Positions 26,032 to 33,826 of a stretch of 55,769 nt of DNA are shown piece after piece (position 1 is the stretch's first letter; each line of letters opens with the position of its first letter). The position numbers and the translations under genes were made by a program. Origin of the DNA: JADLEX01 sp964586775 (lineage in GTDB: Bacteria; Lernaellota; Lernaellaia; JACKCT01); assembly GCA_964586775.1 (NCBI GenBank), contig CAZPJD010000165.1, positions 1 to 55,769 on the forward strand, read 5' to 3'. The notes under the pieces are model-generated. The model did not search any database. It worked only from the letters and a program-made list of their open reading frames with translations, and was not told the origin of the DNA.

Positions 26032-27114
26032 ATGAATTTTGGGATGGGTTCGCCGATGAGAACTTCGATGGCGCGCGCGTTGATCGTCTGCGTTCTGACC
26101 GTGAGCGCGGCGCTCGTGGCGAGCAGTGCGATCGCAGGGCAAGGTTCGCAGGACTGGGATACGCCGACCGGCGACGTGCCGGATCAAAAAGTCAACATGA
26201 CGCACGTATTCCAGCCCGGCGTGAATATCTCATGCCGGATGTGGAAGGACTGCGAGCAGGGCTATCGACTATTTCTCCTGCGTCCGGTGGACGAACCCCG
26301 TCCAACGCAGTGGACGAGGGTCGAGAAGGCCGTCCGTAAGACGTGGAATGGAACCGCCGAGGTGCTGACCTCGCCATTGTCGGAGGCCGAACTGCGCGAT
26401 CGGCTGCTCGACGCGCTCAACATCCGCGAGCTCGTCGAAGGCCTCGACGCACGAACGCACGTGGCGACATACGTGCAAAGCACGCGCAACAAGTTCTATG
26501 CCGAGTATCGCCTATTCATTTCCGGCCCGCTCATCGGCACCTTCGAGGCGCTGCTCCTCGTGCCGCACGGAACCGGTCCGTTTCCCGCGATCGTCGCCGC
26601 CCACGGTCATGGCGACAACGCGAAGGCGTTTCGCGATTTCTACTACGGTTCATACTACGCGCGACACGGCTACGTCGTGCTGATCCCAACGTTCCGCGTG
26701 GACGACGCCGACGAGCACGAGGACGAGATGTCGCGCGCGTTCCTGCGGCAGGGATTCGCGCTCGCCGATATGCGGATCTACGAGACGCTCGTGTGCCACA
26801 AGCTTCTGCGTTCGCTGCCTGTCGTGAAGGCGGATCGCATCGGCCTGATCGGTCACTCGGGCGGCAGCGCGAACAGTAACGTGACGATCCGCATCGAGCC
26901 GCGCTTCGCGGCCTACGTTTCGGATCACACGCACACGTGGGCCGGAGATCCCAACGGTCTCTACTACGATGGCGTGGTGCCGGCGCTGTATCCCTATCAC
27001 CCGCTCATCAACGACTTCTCCACCTCGTCGGTGCCGGTTCTGCACGTTCCCTACGGCTACCCCAACGGCCCGGCGGGCATCGTTTTGTTCTTCGACGAAC
27101 AACTGAAGAACTGA
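26032..27114 (+). CDS. Secreted alpha/beta hydrolase
   Basis: A 360-residue exported hydrolase. A signal peptide (MARALIVCVL...SSAIA) is followed by an N-terminal domain with a cysteine pair (SCRMWKDC) and then an alpha/beta hydrolase core. The oxyanion region is AIVAAHGHGDN and the nucleophile serine lies in GLIGHSGGSAN. The catalytic acid and histidine are less clear; the DHTHTW region and the C-terminal part VLHVPYGYPNG are candidates. The family includes dienelactone hydrolase and acetyl-xylan-esterase-like enzymes. ATG 26032 is chosen; 26044 and 26056 are possible. The substrate is unknown. Confidence 0.8.
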   Translation: MNFGMGSPMRTSMARALIVCVLTVSAALVASSAIAGQGSQDWDTPTGDVPDQKVNMTHVFQPGVNISCRMWKDCEQGYRLFLLRPVDEPRPTQWTRVEKAVRKTWNGTAEVLTSPLSEAELRDRLLDALNIRELVEGLDARTHVATYVQSTRNKFYAEYRLFISGPLIGTFEALLLVPHGTGPFPAIVAAHGHGDNAKAFRDFYYGSYYARHGYVVLIPTFRVDDADEHEDEMSRAFLRQGFALADMRIYETLVCHKLLRSLPVVKADRIGLIGHSGGSANSNVTIRIEPRFAAYVSDHTHTWAGDPNGLYYDGVVPALYPYHPLINDFSTSSVPVLHVPYGYPNGPAGIVLFFDEQLKN

Positions 27115-27127
27115 ATCGGCTCGAGCG

Positions 27128-27400
27128 TCAGCAACCGCACCCGTCGTCGTCATCGTCATCCGACGCGGCCGAGTCGTCACCCGATTCGTCGTCGGTTGAA
27201 TCGTCGTCACCGCCATCGTCATCGTCCGTCGTGTCGTCGTCCGCGTCGTCATCCGCCGAAGGCCATTCGGGCTCCGGATAGCTGACGAGCGCGCATTCGT
27301 CCTGCAACGGCGGCACCTTGGGCTCGGGATCGGACGGATCGCCCTGCGTGATTTCCAGCAGATCGTCGGCGGCGACTTCGTCGAAATCGGCCGCGCTCAC
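27128..27400 (-). CDS. Small Asp-rich protein ending in GCGC, coupled to DUF697 gene
   Basis: A 90-residue protein starting at GTG 27400, which overlaps the stop of the DUF697 gene (GTGA). Residues 1-50 are acidic with one cysteine (LQDECALVSYPEPEW). From about residue 50 it is almost pure Asp/Ser/Thr/Gly and ends DDDDDDGCGC. There is no signal peptide or membrane helix. The Asp tract resembles the linkers of the window's lipoproteins, but here the cysteines are at the C-terminus. The partner encoded upstream has a strongly basic tail, so the two may bind electrostatically. The CXC ending could be a metal site or a modification site. Translation is supported only by the coupling and frame. 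Confidence 0.6.
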   Translation of the reverse strand: MSAADFDEVAADDLLEITQGDPSDPEPKVPPLQDECALVSYPEPEWPSADDDADDDTTDDDDGGDDDSTDDESGDDSAASDDDDDDGCGC

Positions 27401-28242
27401 ACCGACTTCGGTTTGCGGGCGCGCGGTTTTCGTGTCGCCGCGGGCGGCTTCTTCGCGGCGGTTGTCGCCTTGGTACGCGGCGCCTTCGGCACATTGTTGC
27501 CCCGCGCCTTCGCCGGCGATCGTTTCGGCGCTCTGGGCTTGACGGGTGGTTTCTTCGTCGTGGGCCGTTTCGGCTCCGACGGCGTTTTGCTCGTGGCGGG
27601 CTCGGGTTTCAGTTCTTCCACCGCCGTCTTGAACTCGGCGTAGGCCGCGTCGAATGCCTCGCGCATCTTCGCGACAAAGGCGTCCTTCTCTTTCAGGAAT
27701 GTCTCGGTGACCGAGCCCGGCGCCGCGCCTTTTTTCGCCTTCTCGAACCGCCGCCCGAGTTTCTCGCCGATCCCGCGCGCCTCGCGGTAGGCTTTGCGCA
27801 GCGCCTCCTCGGGCACGCGCCGGCCGGCCTTGCGTTCGACGAAATACAGATCCATCACGCGCCCGATGCCGTAGGTCGCGCCGAACACGAGCGGGATCGA
27901 CATGACCGAGCCAATGCCGGGCAGGATCCGTGTGGCCGTGATGACGGCTTGACGCGCGGCGAGACCCAAACCCACCGTGCCGAGGATCTCTTTGGCGGTT
28001 TCGACGGCCTCCTGCTTCGAGAGATCCACGCCGCGCACGTGCGCGATCCGCCAGCCCATGTAACCCTGAATCGGTGCGAGGATCAGCAGATCTGCCAGCG
28101 GCAGCGGCATTGCCGAAAGCGCCGCGCAACCCGCGCACGTCGATAGAATGATGCGTTCGATCTTTTGATCGTCATCGAGATCGGGATTCGTCTCGACGTG
28201 CAGGTATTCGCGCCGGAGTTTGTCGAGCAGATCGTCGAACAT
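27397..28242 (-). CDS. DUF697-like protein with basic Lys/Pro/Ala tail
   Basis: A 281-residue protein. Residues about 25-150 match the DUF697 type of domain, with hydrophobic segments IILSTCAGCAALSAMPLPLADLLIL and GIGSVMSIPLVFGATYGIG that may embed in the inner membrane. A helical region (about 155-215) follows, then a disordered C-terminal tail from about residue 215 full of Lys, Arg, Pro and Ala (KPRAPKRSPAKARG, TRKPRARKPKSV). DUF697 is often found with GTPases, but none is nearby. ATG 28242 is used; a longer in-frame start at 28326 adds an unlikely Arg-rich leader. The stop overlaps the start of the small acidic protein. Confidence 0.78.
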   Translation of the reverse strand: MFDDLLDKLRREYLHVETNPDLDDDQKIERIILSTCAGCAALSAMPLPLADLLILAPIQGYMGWRIAHVRGVDLSKQEAVETAKEILGTVGLGLAARQAVITATRILPGIGSVMSIPLVFGATYGIGRVMDLYFVERKAGRRVPEEALRKAYREARGIGEKLGRRFEKAKKGAAPGSVTETFLKEKDAFVAKMREAFDAAYAEFKTAVEELKPEPATSKTPSEPKRPTTKKPPVKPRAPKRSPAKARGNNVPKAPRTKATTAAKKPPAATRKPRARKPKSV

Positions 28243-28349
28243 GACCGCACCCCCCTTGTCCTTGAGAACGCCCGATTCTAACGCAACACGGGCGAAATTC
28301 CGAATCGACCGGAGTCGGAGACGCACCTCCCGCGACCCCCTTCCGTTTG

Positions 28350-28379
28350 TTGACAGCCCTTTTCCCGCCTCCCTATACT
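28350..28379 (+). promoter_or_regulatory. Sigma-70 type promoter for the beta-propeller pair
   Basis: A perfect TTGACA (28350-28355) and TATACT (28374-28379) are 18 bases apart. Transcription would begin near 28386, just before the GGGGAG site at 28394-28399. This excludes the longer in-frame start at 28347. Confidence 0.75.
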
Positions 28380-28403
28380 CCGGCGTCTTTTTCGGGGAGT
28401 GCG

Positions 28404-29519
28404 TTGATCTTCCGGCAACAAATGGCGTTCGCGGCGCTCGCCGTCGCGGCGGTCGCGCTTTGCGCGGCGTGCGGCTCGCCGCCGGCGGAGTTTTCCGGCC
28501 AGGGCGGCGTATTCGACTCGCCCGTCGGCGTCACCGTGAACGGCGACTACGCCTACATCACGAGCGCCAACTTCGACCTCTCCGACGAAAAAGAGGGCGC
28601 GATCACGATCGTCGATATCCCGCGCAGCCTCGTCAACCGCAAGGACGGCATCGTCGCGCGCGTCGTCACACCGCCCTTCATCGGCCAGATGGTGCTCTCC
28701 GCGGATCGCTCGACCGGCTACCTCGCGAATCGGCGAAAAAACTCCGTGCTCGTCGTCGATCTTTCCGATCCGGCGCTTCCGGAAATTCAGGACCTCGACC
28801 CCGACCGCGATGGCGATCAGGGCATCAAGGTCGGCCGCGAGCCCTACGCCCTCACGCTCTCCCCCGACGACGAGACGCTCTACGTCGCCAACCTCGGGTC
28901 GGGCGATCTGTCGATCGTGGACGTGCCGAGCAGAACGCTCGTGAAAAACGAACAGCTCCAGTGGGGCATCAACGAGATCCGCATCCCGCCCGGCGGGCGT
29001 TACGCCTACATCACGAATCGCGGCCTGCAATCGGTGGTGCTCTTCGACACGGTGACGAACCGCATCAACACGGCACTCGAAACCGGCAGCCGACGCACTG
29101 GCATCGGCGTGGATACGCGCGGCATCGACTTCACGCCCGACGGGCGCTGGGCGTTCATCGCGGCGCGCCAGCCCGAGGCGCTGTTGGTCGTCGATACCTC
29201 GAAGCTGCCGACGCACCCCGAGGACGCCATCGTCGATCTGCTGCCCCTCGACCTGAAACCCACCGCCGTGCGCGTCACGCCCGACGGGAGCGAGGTGTGG
29301 GTCAGCAACTTCAGCGCGAACAACATCTACATCTTCGACACGCGCTCGCGGGCGATCCTCGACGTCATCACGGTCGGCGGCGGCCCGTCGGATATCGCCT
29401 TCACCGAGGAAAACCCGCGAGACCCCGGCCACTATTACGCCCTCGTGACCAACTTCTACACGCACAACGTCAGCCTCATCGACGCCCGCAGCAAGGAGTA
29501 CATATGGGTCATTCCATGA
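28404..29519 (+). CDS. YVTN-type beta-propeller lipoprotein
   Basis: A 371-residue predicted lipoprotein. TTG 28404 is preferred because it follows GGGGAG and gives a positively charged signal peptide (LIFRQQMAFAAL...CAACGS); ATG 28422 would lose the charge. The mature protein is a run of beta-propeller blades with the YVTN pattern: GVTVNGDYAYITSANFD, LTLSPDDETLYVANLGSGDLSIVDV, GRYAYITNRGLQSVVLFDT, VRVTPDGSEVWVSNFSANNIYIFDT. Such propellers usually act as binding platforms. The end overlaps the next gene, a second propeller lipoprotein, by 16 bases. Confidence 0.85.
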   Translation: MIFRQQMAFAALAVAAVALCAACGSPPAEFSGQGGVFDSPVGVTVNGDYAYITSANFDLSDEKEGAITIVDIPRSLVNRKDGIVARVVTPPFIGQMVLSADRSTGYLANRRKNSVLVVDLSDPALPEIQDLDPDRDGDQGIKVGREPYALTLSPDDETLYVANLGSGDLSIVDVPSRTLVKNEQLQWGINEIRIPPGGRYAYITNRGLQSVVLFDTVTNRINTALETGSRRTGIGVDTRGIDFTPDGRWAFIAARQPEALLVVDTSKLPTHPEDAIVDLLPLDLKPTAVRVTPDGSEVWVSNFSANNIYIFDTRSRAILDVITVGGGPSDIAFTEENPRDPGHYYALVTNFYTHNVSLIDARSKEYIWVIP

Positions 29520-30949
29520 CCCGTACGACGCGGCGGCTGGGCGTGGCGCTGCTGGTCGCGGTGAACGCGTGGCTGGCGGCATGCGGCGGCGGCGGGCGGG
29601 GAGTCGTCGACGAGCAGAACCGTTTTGCCGGGCCGACGAGCATGGCCGTCGCGCCGAATTTTCTCGATCCTTACGGGCACTTTCTTTTCGTCGCCAACAG
29701 CCAGGGCGGCACGATCAGCGTCATCAACGCGCACAGCTATCAGGTGCTCTCGGCGCACACCGACGACGTGAACGACTACGACGTTATCCGCGTCGGTCGC
29801 GCGCCGCACCGGATCGCGCTCGCCCCAGCCGGCGACCGGCTCTTCGTCACCGACGCGTGGGAAGACGCGGTGCGCGTGGTCTCGGGCTGGGCGGGACGCC
29901 GCCCCGACATCTTCGACGTGAAAGTGGTGTTCGACGAGGTCGGTAACAAGTTTCTGCGTTACGAGATCGCGGTGAAGGAACTCGACACCGTCGTGCGCGC
30001 GGGCGAGATCGTGATTCCGAGCTTTCCCGATCCCGACGCGCCCGTCGTGCCCGTCTTCGTCACCGATCCCGACAACAACCGCGTCGTCGTGCTCGATGCC
30101 GATAGCGGCGAAGCGTTCGACGAAATCCCCCTGCCCGAAAGCCCGACGAACATCGCCGTCACGCCCACGGGCAACCTCGTGTTCGTCACGGGCGCCGAAG
30201 GGCGGCTCTATATCATTGACGGCGACGACTTCACACTGCTGATCGACATGACCCTCGAACTGGGCGGCACGCTCGGGCGCATGGTGACGAGCGACGACGG
30301 CGACGAACTCTACGTTCTCAACAACGACCCGCCCCGGCTTCAGGTGATCGGCCTGAATCCCGTTCGCGTCATCACCGACGACGTGCGCCTTCAGGCGTCC
30401 ACCAACGGCATCGCGCGTTCGGGCCGCGGGGATTGGATCTACGTCGCGGGCGACGACGGATATGTTTACGTCTACGACCCCTCGTCGCGGCGCATCTGCA
30501 ACTCGTGGGGTGGACGCGTGTTCTTCGACGACGAGTGGCCGACCTCGGACACCCGCCTCGAGCGCATCGACGTCAAGGACTGCCGCGTGCTGACCGAGCA
30601 GTGGGAGGTCGTCTTTCAACAGTTCGACGGCGACTGGACGGTGCGGGGCACGCGCTCGGGCCTGCAGGTCGCGCGCGCGATGAGCAACCAGTATTACGTC
30701 ACCGACGACGGCGCGCTCGGCTTCTTCATCCGAGACGACAACCAGCGCGCGTCGGATCTGGACACGTTCTATTTCGAGACGAATGTCGGCATCGAGCCGA
30801 TCCGCGTGGGCCTCGTGCCCGACGACGTCATCGCCACGCCCTACTTCCTCGATCCCGAGTTCGACGTGGTTTACGTCTCGAACGCGGGCACCGACAACCT
30901 GTCGATCTTCTTCAACGAGGAAAACCAGCGCCTCGGCGCCGTGAACTGA
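29504..30949 (+). CDS. Second beta-propeller lipoprotein
   Basis: A 481-residue predicted lipoprotein with lipobox LAAC followed by a Gly-rich stretch. The start ATG 29504 has AAGGAG six bases upstream and lies inside the preceding gene; ATG 29516 would give a four-base overlap instead. Propeller repeats are visible (GHFLFVANSQGGTISVINAH, DRLFVTDAWEDAVRVVSG, VVPVFVTDPDNNRVVVLDAD, GNLVFVTGAEGRLYIIDGDD). Two cysteines (RRICNSW and KDCRVL) may form a disulfide. The final strand DVVYVSNAGTDNLSIFF closes the propeller. It is paralogous to its neighbour, so the two probably act together at the envelope. Confidence 0.85.
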   Translation: MGHSMTRTTRRLGVALLVAVNAWLAACGGGGRGVVDEQNRFAGPTSMAVAPNFLDPYGHFLFVANSQGGTISVINAHSYQVLSAHTDDVNDYDVIRVGRAPHRIALAPAGDRLFVTDAWEDAVRVVSGWAGRRPDIFDVKVVFDEVGNKFLRYEIAVKELDTVVRAGEIVIPSFPDPDAPVVPVFVTDPDNNRVVVLDADSGEAFDEIPLPESPTNIAVTPTGNLVFVTGAEGRLYIIDGDDFTLLIDMTLELGGTLGRMVTSDDGDELYVLNNDPPRLQVIGLNPVRVITDDVRLQASTNGIARSGRGDWIYVAGDDGYVYVYDPSSRRICNSWGGRVFFDDEWPTSDTRLERIDVKDCRVLTEQWEVVFQQFDGDWTVRGTRSGLQVARAMSNQYYVTDDGALGFFIRDDNQRASDLDTFYFETNVGIEPIRVGLVPDDVIATPYFLDPEFDVVYVSNAGTDNLSIFFNEENQRLGAVN

Positions 30950-31120
30950 AGTCCGTCCACTTTCGATCCCTTTCGCCGGTTTTCAAGTCGATTTCTCAAC
31001 GCCCCGATCAGTCTCCGAAAATTGGAAGCGGCGTTTCGATTCGCTCCGAAAAAAGACCCAACCTGTTTAATATCATATTTTCCATATCTTCATTCAGATA
31101 CTGCTATATTTAATCATGAT

Positions 31121-31134
31121 GCGCAAAATTGCGC
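31121..31134. repeat. Short palindrome upstream of the hybrid kinase
   Basis: GCGCAA and TTGCGC flank a two-base centre in an AT-rich island (about 31060-31120) before the kinase start at 31186. It may be an operator. Confidence 0.4.
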
Positions 31135-31185
31135 GTCTTGATGGCACGTATGATCGTGAATTCCGTTGCGTAGGGGGCAAATGCG

Positions 31186-33825
31186 ATGCGTGCGACGATT
31201 TCGGACGTGAAGCCGCCCCTGACGCAGTTTCTGGAACTGTTCGACGAGCCGTCCTTCGCGACCGATGCCAAAGGTCGCATCCTCGTCTGGAATGAGCGCT
31301 TCCGCCGCGTTTGCGACAGCCCCGCGGCGACCACGACCATCGACACCGCATTCGTACGGCGGGGAGCCGATCGATCGTGGGACCCGGTGTGGCGAGCCAT
31401 CGTCGAGAGCGGCGAATGGTCCGGGGTTCTGTGCCGCAACCCGCCGCGCCTCAATGGCAGTTGGAGCGCGAATTCGCGGCTGGTCGCCGGAGAACGGCCC
31501 GACACCGCAGTAGTGCTCTGGCGACTTCGAAGATTCCGCGACGAGGCCCCCAGGCGATATCGCGAGGCGTTCGAGTCGAGCCCCACCGCGATCCTGTTCA
31601 CCGATCTCGACGGTCGCGTCATCGAGGTCAATCGCGCGTTCTGCGATCTGTGGGGCATGCCCGACGAGCGATCCGCACTGGCCGATCCGGCGCCGACTTT
31701 GTGGGAGAACGCCCCGACCCCCGCCGAAATCGCCGAGCGCGTCGCGCGCGGCGAGGGATGGACCGGCGAGATCCGCGCCCGACGCGCCGACGGCGGCGCT
31801 TTCCCCGCTCAACTGTTCGCCGCGGCGATCGACGACGCGGCCGGCGAGCCGTCGATGGTCATGATGACCGTTTTCGATCTCACGCAAACATTGCGGACCA
31901 CGGAAGAACTTCGCGCGAGCCGCGAGCGCCTGCAACTCGTGCTCGACGCGGCGCCCGTGGTGCTGTGGGCGACGGATAAAGACGGAGTCTTCACGCTTTC
32001 CGAGGGACGCGAACTGCGTTCGATCGGCCTCGCCCCGGGACAGGTCGTCGGCCGCTCGTTGTTCAATCTGTATGCCGACGTTCCCGCCGCCGTCTCCAGC
32101 GCCCACCGCTGTCTGGCGGGAGAGTCGTTCTCGTCGATCGGAGAATTCGGTCCCTACACGTACGAGAGCCGTCATGAACCGCTGCGCGACATGGAAGGAA
32201 ACGTGATCGGCACGATGGGTGTCGCGGTCAATATCACCGAGCGCAAACGCGCCGAGGCGGCGCTCGCCCGCGTGAAGGAGAGCCTCGACAACGCGCAACG
32301 CATTGCCAAGCTCGGCAATTGGGACTGGATTCCCGATACGGATCTGGTCTGGTGGTCGGACGAGATCTATCGCCTGCTCGACCTGGAGATCGGCGCGGTC
32401 ACTCCGGGCTTGCGCCCCTTCATGCGTTTTGTGCACGACGAGGACCGCGAATCGTTGAAAAAAATGATCGGCGTGTCGTTGGCGTCGGAGGAGCCGTGGA
32501 CCATGGAGCACCGCCTCGTCACGGCAACCGGGCGCGAAATCGTCGTCCGTCACTGGACCGAGGTGGTGCGCGACGAGCGCGGGAAACCGCTGCGACTTCG
32601 CGGCGTCTTTCAGGACATTACCGAAGTCCGCCGTCTGGAGCGCGAACAGGAGGGATTGCGCGCGCTGTACGTCCAGTCTCAGAAGCTCGATTCCGTCGGT
32701 CGACTCGCGGGCGGAGTTGCGCACGACTTCAACAACCTCATCACCACGGTGCGCGGCTATGCCGATCTGCTGCTGCGCGATTCCGAGCTCGCCGGTGGAG
32801 TGCGCGAGTATGTCGACGAGATTCGCCGGACGGCGGATCGCGCCGCGGCGCTCTCTCGCCGCCTTCTCGCCTTCAGCCGGCGCGAGAACGCGAACCCCCG
32901 CGTGCTGGAGGTCGATTCGGCGATCGAGGACGCCGCGCTTATGGTGCGCCGACTGATCGGCGATGACATCCAGCTCGAAACCGCGCTCGCGGCGGTCGAC
33001 GCGGGGATACTCATCGATCCCATCCACCTCGACCAGATCGTCATCAACCTCGCGGTGAACGCGCGCGACGCCCTGCCGCGCGGCGGGCGGATCCGCGTCG
33101 AGACCGGGCGCGTGCGCCTCGACGCCCCCGTCGGCGTCGCGATGCCGAACTTCGTGCCGGGCGAATACGTCCGATTGCGCGTGGCCGACTCCGGCACGGG
33201 CATCGCCCCCGAGCATTTGGACAAGATCTTCGAGCCGTTTTTCACGACGAAGGACGTCGGTGAGGGGACGGGGCTCGGGCTCGCGACGGTTTACGGACTC
33301 GTGGCGCAGAGCCGGGGCATGATCGACGTGACGTCGCGCCTGGGCGTCGGGACCACCTTCGTCATCCACTGGCCCGTCGCGACGCATCGCGAAGCGCCCG
33401 AACCCGAGATCCAGATTCGCGACGTTCGGTCCGGCGGCCGGATTCTGCTGGTGGAGGACGAGGACGGCTTGCGCCGCTTGACCTCGCTGATGCTCAAGTC
33501 GCTGGGGTTCTGTGTGACCGAGGCGGCGTCGGGCGTGGAGGTCCTCGGCCTCGGAGCGGGGGGGTTGCGGTCGATCGACCTGCTGATGACCGATGTGGTG
33601 ATGCCTTACATGAACGGTCGCGAGCTGTACGAAAAACTTCGCCCGGCGATGCCGGAACTGCGCGTGCTGTACGTTTCGGGCTACCCGCTCGAGGTGGTGA
33701 CGTCGTACGGCATCGCGCCCGACGACGGGGCGTTTTTGGGCAAACCGTTCACGCTCGAATCGCTGCAATCCAAGCTGTCGGCGTATTTCGCGCCGGGGGA
33801 GTTGCGCGCCGGGCGCGGGGGCTGA
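31186..33825 (+). CDS. Hybrid sensor histidine kinase with PAS domains
   Basis: An 879-residue cytoplasmic sensor kinase with no membrane helix. It has a PAS-like N-terminus (about 1-90), PAS domains at about 125-240, 245-355 and 365-485 (VNITERKRAEAAL and QDITEVRRLEREQ mark PAS ends), a dimerisation domain with phospho-His in RLAGGVAHDFNNLITT (about residue 512), an ATPase domain (NLAVNARDALPRGG, VADSGTGI, GLGLATVYGLV), and a C-terminal receiver with Asp near residue 800 (LLMTDVVMPYMNG) and KPF lysine motif. The phosphate can therefore pass internally from His to Asp. ATG 31186 follows AGGGGG. The gene ends one base from the convergent ceramidase-like gene. Confidence 0.95.
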   Translation: MRATISDVKPPLTQFLELFDEPSFATDAKGRILVWNERFRRVCDSPAATTTIDTAFVRRGADRSWDPVWRAIVESGEWSGVLCRNPPRLNGSWSANSRLVAGERPDTAVVLWRLRRFRDEAPRRYREAFESSPTAILFTDLDGRVIEVNRAFCDLWGMPDERSALADPAPTLWENAPTPAEIAERVARGEGWTGEIRARRADGGAFPAQLFAAAIDDAAGEPSMVMMTVFDLTQTLRTTEELRASRERLQLVLDAAPVVLWATDKDGVFTLSEGRELRSIGLAPGQVVGRSLFNLYADVPAAVSSAHRCLAGESFSSIGEFGPYTYESRHEPLRDMEGNVIGTMGVAVNITERKRAEAALARVKESLDNAQRIAKLGNWDWIPDTDLVWWSDEIYRLLDLEIGAVTPGLRPFMRFVHDEDRESLKKMIGVSLASEEPWTMEHRLVTATGREIVVRHWTEVVRDERGKPLRLRGVFQDITEVRRLEREQEGLRALYVQSQKLDSVGRLAGGVAHDFNNLITTVRGYADLLLRDSELAGGVREYVDEIRRTADRAAALSRRLLAFSRRENANPRVLEVDSAIEDAALMVRRLIGDDIQLETALAAVDAGILIDPIHLDQIVINLAVNARDALPRGGRIRVETGRVRLDAPVGVAMPNFVPGEYVRLRVADSGTGIAPEHLDKIFEPFFTTKDVGEGTGLGLATVYGLVAQSRGMIDVTSRLGVGTTFVIHWPVATHREAPEPEIQIRDVRSGGRILLVEDEDGLRRLTSLMLKSLGFCVTEAASGVEVLGLGAGGLRSIDLLMTDVVMPYMNGRELYEKLRPAMPELRVLYVSGYPLEVVTSYGIAPDDGAFLGKPFTLESLQSKLSAYFAPGELRAGRGG

Positions 33826-33826
33826 C

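Noticed and set aside
28347..28403. Longer start for the first beta-propeller gene
   Set aside because: It overlaps the promoter at 28350-28379, so it would not be transcribed.
31114..33768. 884-codon minus-strand frame opposite the hybrid kinase
   Set aside because: The plus strand has all kinase boxes in order; the antisense product has no domain.
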